Positions 1-9,436 of a stretch of DNA of 64,000 bases are shown in pieces; within the stretch, counting starts at the first letter, position 1, and every line of letters begins with the position of its first letter. The stretch is from Symsagittifera roscoffensis (Eukaryota; Xenacoelomorpha; Acoela; Convolutidae): contig NC_087070.1 of the NCBI RefSeq assembly GCF_963678635.1, positions 45,925,467 to 45,989,466 of the forward strand. Reading direction: 5' to 3'. The notes beneath the pieces were generated by a model that was not told the origin of the DNA, did not search any database, and worked only from the letters and a program-made list of their open reading frames with translations. A program made the position numbers and the translations under genes.

Positions 1-522
1 CGTCATCTTATTGTATATGATATTAAGATCACGCAGGTTACAGTCTGCATTTAGTTCCCTCTGTACATCTTGTGTTGCAAGTAGTATTGAATCAGCATTG
101 GGACTAGGGCACCACGATGGTCTCATCAGTTCCCACACTACCATCAAGCTCGTTCTCAGTAATTCATCTGGGAATCCCAATCCAAACTCCACTCGTTTAT
201 CGGATTCTGGCACGGAAGGTGCAGCTTCCTTTTCTTCTAAAACTAGTCCCAGCTTGGTCTGCGGATTAGCAGCGCTTCTAATCGTTGCAATTCTCGACGG
301 CCAGAACCTCAGCACCACTGCTTGCTCGTAATCAAAGAAGTAATCGCGTATGTCTTCACTGAGAAACGGGTTGTACGCTATCCCTATGACTCCGGACACG
401 TAACTGTATGACTTCTTTCTGATCGGTCCACAGTATTCATTGGATTTTGGCAGTGCTCCCATAGATTCCTTAGTGAGCTTCAGCTCTTTGTTCGAAAATC
501 TCCTGATTTCGTCTATTTCCTC
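1..522 (-). CDS. Open accessory frame of the retroelement, running off the window
   Basis: On the minus strand 174 consecutive codons have no stop and continue past base 1. It overlaps the end of the 513-998 frame in another frame, so it is probably the continuation of that product after a frame jump, or a separate accessory ORF. The translation has mixed charged and hydrophobic residues with no motif I recognise. Function unknown. Confidence 0.5.
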
Positions 523-998
523 GTCGGCTCTAGCTCCTCGGGTTCTTTCATGTTCACCCTCATTGGCTTGCTTTGATGTATATCCAGCAGTGCTAGCAAT
601 AGTAAGGCTTTCGCTCGTTCATCACCTTCTCTCAGCATCTTGACACAAGTATTCAATGCTGGCACTGAAACTTGCTCTATCATGAATCGGATGAAACAGA
701 GAGCGTCTATCCGTTTCGCGCACGCTACTGCTACTCCCTCTTTGATTATCAGATCCCTCATGCTCGTCGTCAGGAAGACTTTCTCTTCTTTCGATCTGTT
801 CCTTTCTTCTGAATCATATTCTTCGCAAGTCAGTCCGATCATGCACCAGCCGAACCTTAGTTGTAATTCAGTCCTCACGTACGGTACTGCTATCAGAGCA
901 TGTATCCACGGCTTAGTCCTCATCTCCTCTTCAAAGTACCGTATCACTACAGCGTTCCATGGAAGGCTCACCAATTGCTCGATCGTTTCTGCCTGCAT
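513..998 (-). CDS. Retroelement accessory ORF, unknown function
   Basis: This minus-strand frame of 161 codons follows the SGNH-like and IGVDWL-containing frames. The product looks alpha-helical and rich in Leu, Glu and Arg, with five cysteines spread through it and no motif I can name. It could be a second structural (Gag-like) protein or part of an envelope-position product. No transmembrane run is obvious, which argues against an envelope surface protein in this segment. Confidence 0.5.
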   Translation of the reverse strand: MQAETIEQLVSLPWNAVVIRYFEEEMRTKPWIHALIAVPYVRTELQLRFGWCMIGLTCEEYDSEERNRSKEEKVFLTTSMRDLIIKEGVAVACAKRIDALCFIRFMIEQVSVPALNTCVKMLREGDERAKALLLLALLDIHQSKPMRVNMKEPEELEPTRK

Positions 999-1009
999 CT
1001 CAGACGACG

Positions 1010-1252
1010 CTAGAGTCCCGTATGCTTTCTGCTTGAGGGTGAGGCTTGCATCATTGTCTCCAGATAACCTTCCATGGCACGCTTGTCTTCCAGAGCCATT
1101 AAGTGTCCTCTGGCCGAGTTTCTGTACTCCAACATCTCCATGTATCCAGCGGCGGGTTCATCTATTGATACAGTCTTTGTACCCCCATCGCCATTGACAG
1201 GGACTGCATTAGGTCCAAATCTACCGCTGCCAACATTATAACATCCGGCCAA
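1010..1252 (-). CDS. Retroelement accessory ORF fragment, unknown function
   Basis: An 80-codon open stretch just upstream (minus sense) of the 513-998 frame. It has a Gly/Asp-rich start and a charged helical second half with no recognised domain. It most likely belongs to the same accessory product as its neighbours, separated by frame damage. Confidence 0.35.
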   Translation of the reverse strand: MAGCYNVGSGRFGPNAVPVNGDGGTKTVSIDEPAAGYMEMLEYRNSARGHLMALEDKRAMEGYLETMMQASPSSRKHTGL

Positions 1253-1368
1253 AACAGAGACTTAAAATTGTGTATGAAGTCTGAAATCGCTACTATCATA
1301 ATCTTGGCCTTCTTCATTTCTGCCTTGTCGTACGCGGCAAAAATGGTCTCATCTTTCTTTATCGCTTT

Positions 1369-1827
1369 CTACCCGCCGTATCTTTGGACATCACCTTTCT
1401 GATTCACTTGATTCGGGTATACTTTTTCTTTCACTTGACCTGGTGGTGTTTTCAGCTGCTTGAACATCTTCACATGTTGTCCAATCGGCGCCCTCGTTAT
1501 CAGAAATCTTCCAGGTCTCTCTCCTCGATTTCCCTCATCGTGATTCAGTTTCACGTCTTGTAACAATCTTGCGTTCACTGGGCACATTGTGTTATTAGAG
1601 GGCAGTCCCTCTAGGTCGGCAAACCTCAAAGCAGTTGTAGAGCTGAAGTGTATGCCAGCCGCTATCAACCAGTCCACTCCTATTATCGAGTATAATCCGC
1701 TGACCAATAACCTTGCTCCGTTCAGCATCCTCATGGCATCCGCTGCGAAGCTCACCGTCTGAAGGTTCAGTTTCATCAGGTCATCCTTGTATATGTGCCA
1801 TGGAGAAGCTATTGGACTCGACCACAT
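1369..1827 (-). CDS. Retroelement accessory ORF with an IGVDWL motif
   Basis: A 152-codon minus-strand frame. Around residues 48-56 it reads IIGVDWLIA. Retropepsin-like domains often carry a similar hydrophobic G-x-D-[WF]-L motif in their C-terminal half, so this may be a relic or a second copy of a clan AA aspartic-protease fold. No DTG/DSG active site is visible in this frame, so the assignment is weak. The C-terminal third is basic. Confidence 0.35.
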   Translation of the reverse strand: MWSSPIASPWHIYKDDLMKLNLQTVSFAADAMRMLNGARLLVSGLYSIIGVDWLIAAGIHFSSTTALRFADLEGLPSNNTMCPVNARLLQDVKLNHDEGNRGERPGRFLITRAPIGQHVKMFKQLKTPPGQVKEKVYPNQVNQKGDVQRYGG

Positions 1828-2120
1828 TAGAGAGCTCCTGTTTGGACGTCGCTCCTCTCGAGTGGTGCTCGTTGTGTCAGATCTCGTATCCGATCTAGAG
1901 ATGCTGGTCGTTTCAGCTGTCGAGTTGACAGGCCCTAATCTTCGTCTAAGGATTAATGGTCCTCCTCATGGGCGCTTCCCCCCAATCAATCTCGTACATC
2001 TGTTCTGTGCCTGGGTTTGCTGGAGCTTTGCGGCTTATAGATGGTCACGGCTGGGTCCGCTCACAAGCGTGTTTCTAGGTTAGGAGGCACAAAGGTGCTA
2101 ATTGTCGGCTTCCTCTTCCT

Positions 2121-2908
2121 TCAGCAATCCCGTGTCGAAGAGAGTTCTACTTCCAATTCATCCAATCGCTCTTGGAAGAATCTGTTCAACCAAGCCTGTC
2201 CTTCTATGCTATCAAAGTGGATGCCGTCAGAGGTCAGCCTGGCCTGATCCATAGCCCTCAGCTCATGTTCGATATCCATAAGGATCATCCCTCCGGCATT
2301 CTGACTTGCAAGATTCCTCAGGATGTTGTTCCACCTGATTACTCCTTTGTTGTGCCTTCTCCCGCTGCAGTCAATGTCCTCGTGATCATCGGCGAAGTAC
2401 AAACCGTCAGTACCGCGCAGTTGAACTTTTGCCAGAGGGTAGTAAACAAGCACACCATGATTGATTCCCATAGTGCTTCTTCCTCGTCTGAGCTTCTCGA
2501 GATGTTATTTGTCCCAACTAGGATCGTTACACTAGGGATTCTCCCTGGGTTCATCAACTCCACCATCCGAAACAACTGGGCTATCGTCGCGCCTCCGAAA
2601 GGCATCACTGTGGTGATCCAGGAGGTCCTCAAGTTTGAGAGCACTCTGACCAAGCTGTCTCCCAATATCATATGTGATGTCCCCAGTGGTGGTTGCTGCA
2701 GGTTTACTGCCGGGTTCCAGGTCGCTCGATTGAAGCAAGCTCTCGGTTCCGCCTCTGGAACTCCTGTGTAGTTATACTTTAACTGGTTATTCTTTTGTAC
2801 ATCTCTTACCCGGGACACTTTCTTCGCCGGCATCTTTCGTATCTTCCTGTCTGGGACTTTTGAGCTCCCCATTGGTATAGTTGCATCGCTAACTCCCCTT
2901 TTGGTCAT
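2121..2908 (-). pseudogene. SGNH/GDSL-hydrolase-like accessory protein of the retroelement, frame-broken
   Basis: Two overlapping minus-strand frames (2908-2339 and 2471-2121) together carry the hallmarks of an SGNH hydrolase. ILGDSL matches block I with the nucleophilic Ser. TILVGTNN resembles the block III G-x-N/T-D region. DGIHF, near the end of the second frame, matches the block V D-x-x-H that supplies Asp and His. The frame change between them means no single intact reading frame is visible. The family comprises esterases and lipases, and SGNH domains are known in ORF1 of some CR1/L2-type LINEs. Here the gene sits downstream of a gypsy-type integrase, in the position where envelope or accessory genes usually lie. 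The substrate cannot be predicted. Confidence 0.65.
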
Positions 2909-2953
2909 TACGTCTTGGGAGAGCTGTACTCTGCCTGTATCGTCGACCGTTCC

Positions 2954-3511
2954 CTAGGGTGCAGTCACACCGGAACCTGGCGCATTCCTGTTGGCCACTA
3001 GTCGTCCAGCTGTCTCTATCAGCTTTCTCATCGTCTGCTTCCTGACTGGGTCACCTAAGTTATCACTCGGGTCCGGTATTGTCATTCGAACAGTTGCAGT
3101 TGGGAGTCGCGTTTCTGTCGTTTGACTCGTTTCTCGAGGCGTCAAGAGCTCCATCGGGGACTGCCCCTGAGGAATAATCCTTGAAGGTATCACTTTTTCC
3201 ACGGCTGTTGTCAATGCCACCCGCTCCGATCGCTCCTTATAGTCCCGCCTCAAGCGTTCAATTTCTTCACCCTGCTTTTTGTTGCAGTCTTCAAACAATC
3301 TCTTCCACATGTATCTGTCGTCCTCCGTAAGGAGCATGGTCTTAGTCTTTTCATCCAGCTCCTTTCTGGTCCTTTCCAGCTCATCTTCAATCCCATCTAG
3401 ATCTTGCATGGTTTGGTTCGTTTGAACTCCCTGTTCTACTCTCGCCGTCTTTGGTGGCACAGCTATTCTCAGTGGTGATCTAGACGGTGAACTGTTCATC
3501 TCTTGATGCAT
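2954..3511 (-). CDS. Coiled-coil accessory ORF of the retroelement
   Basis: A 185-codon minus-strand frame. Residues about 40-105 are dense in Glu, Lys, Arg and Leu with heptad-like spacing, consistent with a coiled coil. The flanks are Ser/Pro/Thr rich. It lies immediately upstream of the SGNH-like frame and may be the N-terminal part of that product. Coiled-coil plus esterase is also seen in LINE ORF1 proteins. No catalytic motif of its own. Confidence 0.45.
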   Translation of the reverse strand: MHQEMNSSPSRSPLRIAVPPKTARVEQGVQTNQTMQDLDGIEDELERTRKELDEKTKTMLLTEDDRYMWKRLFEDCNKKQGEEIERLRRDYKERSERVALTTAVEKVIPSRIIPQGQSPMELLTPRETSQTTETRLPTATVRMTIPDPSDNLGDPVRKQTMRKLIETAGRLVANRNAPGSGVTAP

Positions 3512-3657
3512 TCTCCTCAGCCCAGGCTTGGGCTTGGAGGGCTAAGGCATCTCACCTGGTTGGTAAGTCCTAGAACTTTCCAATCCAGGCTCGTTCGCCA
3601 AATCACTCCCTGAGAGAGCTCCGTTTCTCCACCTCATCACTCTCATGTTCGGGCGGT

Positions 3658-4197
3658 CTAGTACTCCCCTCTCTCCATATGCTGCCAACAATAGGACTCT
3701 ATGTTTTTATATTCTCTCTTAAAATCTGCCGATAACGCTGTCCTAAAACTCATGTCCGCTCTGATTGCTATCGCACATGTTGTATTTGTGAGTATGAAAT
3801 CGCTATCTGTTAATATTATGCTGTTAGAATATTCATTTGGTAAGTTAAAATTTGACTCAAATACCCTCCCTATGTCAGGTTTCTTTGGTTCTTCGCATGT
3901 TTCTGCTTCTAAGTCTCCTGTCTCTCTTGCTATTCTTAATTTTTTTATTAGTAATTTTTCAGTGTGGATAAGTCCTACCCCCACTCGCCGGACAAAATTA
4001 TCCATCGACGTCCCCGTCGATGGCATACCTGATATCAAGCCGAGGTTGGAAGCCGGAATGAGTAGTTGCCTTTCCTGGGCAGCCCAGGAAGGATCATCTC
4101 GTTCGGTCTTCATGTATTTCATGCTTTCACGATCTACATCTTGAATCGTGACACTGGTCTCCTTGGGGTCTGATGTCATTTCGTTCAGCCACTCCAA
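3658..4197 (-). CDS. Retroelement accessory ORF, unknown function
   Basis: A 179-codon minus-strand frame between the post-integrase region and the coiled-coil frame. The middle has a hydrophobic beta-like stretch (IILTDSDFILTNTT) followed by a Cys, and the end is Tyr/Cys/Trp containing. I recognise no family. Its local base composition is more AT-rich than neighbouring frames, which may reflect decay or a different origin. Confidence 0.4.
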   Translation of the reverse strand: MEWLNEMTSDPKETSVTIQDVDRESMKYMKTERDDPSWAAQERQLLIPASNLGLISGMPSTGTSMDNFVRRVGVGLIHTEKLLIKKLRIARETGDLEAETCEEPKKPDIGRVFESNFNLPNEYSNSIILTDSDFILTNTTCAIAIRADMSFRTALSADFKREYKNIESYCWQHMERGEY

Positions 4198-4218
4198 GAC
4201 ACGCAGATTTGTGAGACC

Positions 4219-4557
4219 TCATTCGTAGGACTCCTGTTGCTCGTCATCGAATTCCACTTCGGGTTTCGACCGGTCCTCGATCCATTCCTGGTCGTGGTCA
4301 TCTACTATGTCGATGTCTTGTGACACGGTTATTCCTTCTAGACCCACCACTTCTTCCACTATCTTCTCTAGGTCTATCCTGTCCACTACAAAATTGTCGC
4401 CGTAAAGGTTGTATTTCCTCTTGGATCTTATCCTGTCATTCTGTCGAGTCTGCATCGTAAACGGAAGATCCGGTTCCAAGTTTTTGGGAACCTCCCTTTG
4501 TTCAGGGTCTTGCCAGTCCACTTCTGCGTAGGGTAAAAGTTTCATTTTCTGCATCAA
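4219..4557 (-). CDS. Acidic post-integrase ORF fragment
   Basis: A 112-codon minus-strand frame overlapping the end of the 4502-4876 frame. The C-terminal half is strongly acidic (Asp/Glu rich); the N-terminal half has a basic patch. It probably continues the integrase C-terminal tail after a frame jump. No catalytic motif. Confidence 0.35.
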   Translation of the reverse strand: MMQKMKLLPYAEVDWQDPEQREVPKNLEPDLPFTMQTRQNDRIRSKRKYNLYGDNFVVDRIDLEKIVEEVVGLEGITVSQDIDIVDDHDQEWIEDRSKPEVEFDDEQQESYE

Positions 4558-4876
4558 TCACCTCATTTGGATCCAGGTCCAATGGTGTACTTGTTCCTTC
4601 CTCTATGACTTCATTTCCATCGTTCTTTTCCCTGGTGCCCTTCTCATTGACCTCACCATCAGGGTCCATCATTAGATAATCCCCCTCTTCCATGTCTGCA
4701 GGTATACACCAGTCTTCTGTCGATGGATTGTGTGGCTTAATGTTTTCGTAATGAGCGGCTCGGCCAGTACTCAGTCTATAGAAGCGTCCCTCCTGGTGCA
4801 CATGAAGGGTCCCCTCCACTTTTTTAGAAGCTTTTTCATTCCTTTCGGTGGTGAAGGGATGAAGGGTCCCCTCCAC
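4502..4876 (-). CDS. Integrase C-terminal-type segment
   Basis: Near residues 31-47 the frame reads FYRLSTGRAAHYENIKP. This resembles the last beta-strand segment of gypsy integrase C-terminal domains, where the chain ends with a V/E-N-I/R-L-K-P motif. It is therefore best read as the tail of the integrase at 4941-6218 in a shifted frame. The N-terminus contains a short duplicated sequence coded by the tandem repeat at 4806-4912. Confidence 0.55.
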   Translation of the reverse strand: MEGTLHPFTTERNEKASKKVEGTLHVHQEGRFYRLSTGRAAHYENIKPHNPSTEDWCIPADMEEGDYLMMDPDGEVNEKGTREKNDGNEVIEEGTSTPLDLDPNEVIDAENETFTLRRSGLARP

Positions 4877-4912
4877 TTTTTTAGAAGTTTTTTCATTCCT
4901 TTCGGTGGTATG
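4806..4912. repeat. Short tandem duplication inside the integrase-tail frame
   Basis: A unit of about 58 bases (from GGGTCCCCTCCACTTTTTTA to TTTCGGTGGT) occurs twice in a row at about 4806-4854 and 4864-4912, with one substitution. It looks recent and supports the view that the retroelement copy is decaying. Confidence 0.85.
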
Positions 4913-4940
4913 ACGTTCTGAAATACCTATACGTAGTCCC

Positions 4941-6218
4941 CTACCAAATAAGTTTTTTCACCAGCTGCTTTTGACGTCTGATCACATCCCTCACGTAAAC
5001 CTGTGGAGACGTTTTCTTTCCCTCATACTCTGGGTAGAAGAAAGTCAAGGGCAGAGACTTCTCGTGCCCGGTCAGCATCATATGTGGACTAACTCCGGTG
5101 GTGGAATGTTGTGTGCTATTGTAAGCTCCCATCACCCGTGGAAGATATCTGTCCCAATCGTTCATGTACCTGTAACAATATACCCTCAGCATCGACACTA
5201 ACATTCGATTCTGCCTTTTCACTAAGCCATTTGTCTGGGGATGGTATGTCGTGGAGTGAGCTTGAGCAACCTGTGAGCGTCTCATTAGCTCTTTCGTGAG
5301 TTCTCCTACGAAAGCTGTTCCGTTATCCGATTGAAACGTCATCGAAAAACCATGTCTCGCTATCCACGTATTGATCAGGTGGTCGCACGTCTCTTCCGCT
5401 GAGGCAGTTATGCTGCGCACGGCCTCTGCATACTTCGTGAAATGATCTATCATGACCAAGACTTGATTATAACCACTGTCTGTCATGCATATCTTTTGGT
5501 GATCAATCGGCACCACCTCGTTGAATTCAGACGACTCGATCGATTCTAAAGGAAATCGCAATTTCCTTGGATCCTTGACCTGTTGGCTTGACAGACATGC
5601 TGTTACCCACTTCTCGCATGCCTTTTTCATTCCAGGCCACTCAAAGTGCTTCAGGATCCTCTGATGTACTTTGTCGATCCCCTGATGGCCCATCTGATCA
5701 TGCGACCTGAATAAGAGTTCTGTCTGATAGAGTTGCGGCAATACTATCGCGTTATACTTGTATAGGACTTTGTCTTCATCTCTTCTCTTGCAAGCCACAA
5801 TATCGTCCTTGTTCAAGTATAAACTTCCCTCTTTCTGCATAAAATACCGTCTCAGAATGCGGTAACTGTCTTCCTCGAGGTCTATTTTGTCCGGAGAACC
5901 ATTTTCGATCCACCTTTTCAGGTTGCTTGTCATGCGGTCATTTCTCTGCGCTCTTAGATGATCCGAGAATCTGTATCTCGCCTTCAAGTACGTCTTCATG
6001 TCCCTCATCTGACTATTCAGCTCATTGGGCTGATGCGTATCTTCTTCCATCTTAACGCACCAAACTTTTGCCAATGGCCGTGTTTCCTCTTCGAATGGCT
6101 GAAGATCAGTCCTGACTACCTCTTTTTGTGGCAACAGACTCATCGAACGTTTCGATACCGCTATTGTTTCCAGGTCATCCGCTCTGTTATCTTTCACCTG
6201 GTATGAGGTAGCGATCAC
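4941..6218 (-). pseudogene. Retroelement integrase, catalytic Glu position changed
   Basis: A 425-codon frame with the integrase layout. The zinc-binding region has two His (SHDQMGHQG), but the Cys pair is damaged: ACLSSQ has Ser where the family has the second Cys. The core keeps Asp residues in VPIDHQ and QSDNGTAF. The third acidic residue of the DD35E triad, normally Glu in the TNGLVxRQN motif, reads Lys. DNA strand transfer by this copy is therefore not expected. It lies after RNase H, the Ty3/gypsy order, separated from it by two linker frames. The first codons are probably not the true start, because Pol is made as a polyprotein. Confidence 0.85.
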
Positions 6219-6494
6219 TGTCGGGTTCCTGGTATACCTCTCTATCCCGATCCCTTGCTCGAGTTTCCACTAGTAGTGTGTGGATCGCTAGTTCTGACAG
6301 TTCCGATCCTGAGCTCGAATTCGTGTCTGAGTAGGTGTCAATTCTTGAGTTTCGGTAATTGTCATCTGTTGAAGAGTCTGCGACGGAGTCTGCATCATCT
6401 CCTGGGTCAGTTCTGTGCTTTCTTCGCATCCATCTGAACTCCCCGGACAAAACTTTGTTCTCCAGGTCCTGCTTCTCATCAGGAACTTTGTCAT
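6187..6494 (-). CDS. Pol linker between RNase H and integrase (acidic, Ser-rich)
   Basis: Two overlapping minus-strand frames (6450-6187 and 6494-6288) cover a low-complexity segment rich in Asp, Ser, Thr and Gln. It joins the front of the integrase frame and probably forms a tether of the Pol polyprotein. The + strand here shows repeated TCCGGACAA words. No domain recognised. Confidence 0.3.
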
Positions 6495-6666
6495 CTACAT
6501 CAGACTCCCATCCCCGGACAAACTTCCTTGTCCCGGGTGTTGATCTTGAACTTGCCGGCTCCTCTCACCGTTCGTCTCTCCGGACAAACAATCTTGCACC
6601 AGGTTTCGTTCAACCTTCTCGCCTTCTTTATCCTGGTCCACAAAGGTAACGGTTTTCTTTTGCGTA

Positions 6667-7110
6667 TCATTCCCCTGTTCTTTCCGTCCGTAAGAAGTAC
6701 TGGTTAAAACCTCGTGGGGTATTAAGGATACTAGTTCCTCGAGGGGTATTGAGGATACTAGTCCTACAATCCCTCTCGTTTTCTTTGTGTTGTCGTCTGG
6801 ACGGCATGATCTTCACCTTCTCACTGACTGTCCGTGATGCCACTGCTGCTGCCCACTCGGGGTCATCTCTGGTCACTTCTCTCTCTAACAATCCACCCAG
6901 CATCCGCATCACTTGCGGTGTGACCTGCACCGTTTTATCCAATATTGAGTAGCTGTTAATGTTTATGCGAGAGAGTTCCTGCTGGACCAGGTTCGAGCGC
7001 AGCAACAGATGCAAGGGCACCGGGTCCTTCTTGGACAGGATCTTTATCTCGGCTGCTTTCACTACAGGTAACTCAGGATGTCTTGGAGTTGGATGTCCAG
7101 GCTTGTCCAA
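6667..7110 (-). CDS. Pol linker downstream of RNase H
   Basis: A 147-codon minus-strand frame between RNase H and integrase. It has Pro-rich starting residues, then a helical region, and near the end a repeated TSILNTPRG motif coded by a short tandem duplication at about 6714-6763. There is no catalytic motif. It is probably the tether region of Pol, in a different frame from both neighbours. Confidence 0.4.
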   Translation of the reverse strand: MDKPGHPTPRHPELPVVKAAEIKILSKKDPVPLHLLLRSNLVQQELSRININSYSILDKTVQVTPQVMRMLGGLLEREVTRDDPEWAAAVASRTVSEKVKIMPSRRQHKENERDCRTSILNTPRGTSILNTPRGFNQYFLRTERTGE

Positions 7111-7118
7111 CCATCTCG

Positions 7119-7859
7119 TTAAGGGAAGCGCTTCATAAGTTTCTTTTCCAGAAACGAGAATCCTTCGTTTATTTCTGCCAGATTGGCCTGCTTCTGTTCC
7201 AGTCTTTCATAGAACTCGGTTTTTTTGCTGAGGCTGTCAGCATTCTGGTGTTTGTCACGCATCTTGTGCTCGATTATCATGTCGTAGCCATCTAATCTCA
7301 CTATCCATCTTCCAATATAACTCTGATCCATCGAGTATGTCTTCAACCACGATAACGCCCTGTTGTCCACGCGTAACTTAAAGGGAGCGCTCCCCAAGTA
7401 TGCGCGGTACTTTTCCACAAATGTGACTACTGCAAACATTTCTGCTTTTGGTGCACCATATTTCCTCTCAGTGTCACTTAAAACCTTACTGCCATATGTT
7501 ATGGGACGGAGAACGGTTCTCCCATTCCACTCCTGTTCCTGATGCAGTATTTCCGAGATGGCTACTACTGATGCGTCAGCGTCAAGAACATACTTGCCCT
7601 TTTCAGTAGGCATGCCCAGCACTGGCGCCTCGCACAGCTCCCGCTTTATGTTCTCAAAGGCCGTTTGAGCTTCATCGCTCCATTCGAACTTCTTCCCTTT
7701 GTTGCGCATCAGCTTCTGCATCGGATACACCTTGTCTGCATATCCTTTTATGAACTCACGGTAGTAGTTGGCAAACCCTAGGAAACTCATGAGCTGTGTG
7801 TCCGTTCTGGGAGTCTTCCAAGTCAACACCGCTTCCACTGCTTCCGGGTCCGGCCTCAC
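7119..7859 (-). CDS. Retroelement RNase H domain with RT connection region
   Basis: This 246-codon frame begins with the thumb/connection segment of RT (RPDPEAVEAV, then FLGFANYYREFI) and continues into RNase H. The catalytic acids are visible: DADAS, Glu in KAEMFAVV, Asp in RVDNRALSWL and Asp in HQNADSLS. The domain degrades the RNA strand of the RNA-DNA hybrid. The frame differs from the RT frame, which ends at 7856, so RT and RNase H are separated by a frame jump although they form one polypeptide in the family. The RNase H core itself looks intact. Confidence 0.85.
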   Translation of the reverse strand: MRPDPEAVEAVLTWKTPRTDTQLMSFLGFANYYREFIKGYADKVYPMQKLMRNKGKKFEWSDEAQTAFENIKRELCEAPVLGMPTEKGKYVLDADASVVAISEILHQEQEWNGRTVLRPITYGSKVLSDTERKYGAPKAEMFAVVTFVEKYRAYLGSAPFKLRVDNRALSWLKTYSMDQSYIGRWIVRLDGYDMIIEHKMRDKHQNADSLSKKTEFYERLEQKQANLAEINEGFSFLEKKLMKRFP

Positions 7860-8601
7860 ACCATGCCTTCCACCATTCTTCCTAGATACTTGATCGAATC
7901 CCTCAGGTTTTCACATTTCGATGGTTTGCATTTCAAGCCTGCTCTTTTCATGCATCCAATTACCTCATCGAGCCGATCAATGTCGTCTTCCAGGGTCGGT
8001 GTTGCTATAACTACGTCATCCACATAACACATCACAAGATTCCCGTACTTCTTTGTCACTTTGGTCAAAGTCTGAGCCATCAACCTTTGAAAAGTGGCCG
8101 TTGCATTGCACAAGCCGAAGGGCATCCTCTTCCACTGGTGTAACCCCAATTCGCACGCGAATCTTGTCTTTTCCCTATCCTTCTTCCGCAGAGGGATCTG
8201 CCAGAAGGCAGAACCCAAGTCCAATGTGGTGAAGAACTTGGCATCACCAAGCTTAGATAGGCTCTCGTCTATTCGCGGTATCGGGTACGCATCTTTTATC
8301 GTTACCGCGTTCAAGTAACGAAAGTCGCAACAAAATCTAAGCTGCCCCCTTTCTTTTTCGCCATTACTACCCCGCAAGCCTATGGCGATTTCGAGGGTTC
8401 TATCATGTCGAATTCAAACAACATTTCTATTTCCGCTCGGCACGCTTCCAATTTGTGTGGCGTCATTCGTCTTGCGCCTTCCCTATGGGGAACGGCGCCC
8501 TCCTCAAGTTCAATTTCGTGTTCGACGAAATTACAGCAACCGATATCCGCCTTAGGTTTTGAAAATACATCTGCGTTCCGATCTAAGACCCCACGTAGCA
8601 A
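7856..8601 (-). pseudogene. Retroelement reverse transcriptase, stop and frameshift near its start
   Basis: The frame 8377-7856 holds the palm motifs TTLDLGSAFWQI, MPFGLCNATATFQ and YVDD, the metal-binding catalytic motif. The upstream frame 8601-8380 carries the fingers region (DVFSKP, HEIEL, MIEPSKSP). The two are separated by an in-frame TAG and a frame change within about 8342-8380, next to a run of G on the minus strand. In functional gypsy elements these are continuous. The palm is well conserved, which suggests the breaks are fairly recent. Confidence 0.85.
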
Positions 8602-8708
8602 TTCAAAATCTCACACAGTCCGTTTCGCGTTATCGAAAAGCTCCGGCCTAAAATCACCGAACTCTGACTATTTGGATTCGGTACTAAACAAACCTGTTTA
8701 CAATCACT

Positions 8709-9290
8709 TCACAAATTCGAATTTCTCATTCTAAAAATTGCTACTACTGCTTGTCCTGGCTGTAGTTTTACTTTTCTGTCTAAAGAAATTGGTACCTTGT
8801 CTTCGTCTGTTATTATTCTATTAAATGGTTTTCTAACATACTTTCGGTCCGGGTTCCTAATCCTTATTAGACCGTTGTTCAAGTCAATCATCACGTCAAA
8901 TTTCCTGACAAAATCTCAGTCCAAGACTAATTGGTCGGCGTCGTCCAAATTTTCTACCACCAGGAAGCTCATCCAAAGATTCCGTCCTCCCATGTGGAGG
9001 ACAGTTATAGGTATTCTTCCGGCTACGTAAATCGCTCCTCGATTGCCTGCAGCCAGTCGGAGATTCGTCGGAATTAGATCTTCCCTCGTGAAGCTCATTC
9101 TTTCCCAAGTCTTTATCGGCATCACACTCACTACCGCTCCTGTGTCCAGAAGCCCTGTGACTCCGATTTTCTTTCCGTTGGTGTCGAGCAGATGCGCAGT
9201 CACATCTGCTTCGTATCCAACGTGTGCTGCGTCTTGCTCCATCATGGCGTCATGGTCTATCCTGCGGACTTTGAGTTCCTCTTCACCCAA
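8709..9290 (-). CDS. Retroelement aspartic protease
   Basis: The frame 9290-8916 contains LLDTGAVVSVMP, the DTGA active-site motif of retropepsins, followed by a hydrophobic flap and dimer region. The frame 8894-8709 carries on with a beta-rich, basic segment in another frame that leads toward RT. The enzyme would cut Gag-Pol. It lies between the zinc-knuckle region and RT, as expected for gypsy Pol. The catalytic Asp is present. Confidence 0.8.
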
Positions 9291-9436
9291 ATAGATCTGC
9301 CCTATCTAGTCACTGTCTGTTGTTACGTATGTCCTAGTGTAGATACTGATTCCATCTACGTTCAGCACCACTTGATACGGTCCATAGACTTCCACGTAGC
9401 GCCCATGAAGCTTCTTTATGCGAGGGCCACCCGTTG

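Noticed and set aside
640-1197. 185-codon plus-strand open frame
   Set aside because: Antisense to the minus-strand retroelement frames and without any motif.
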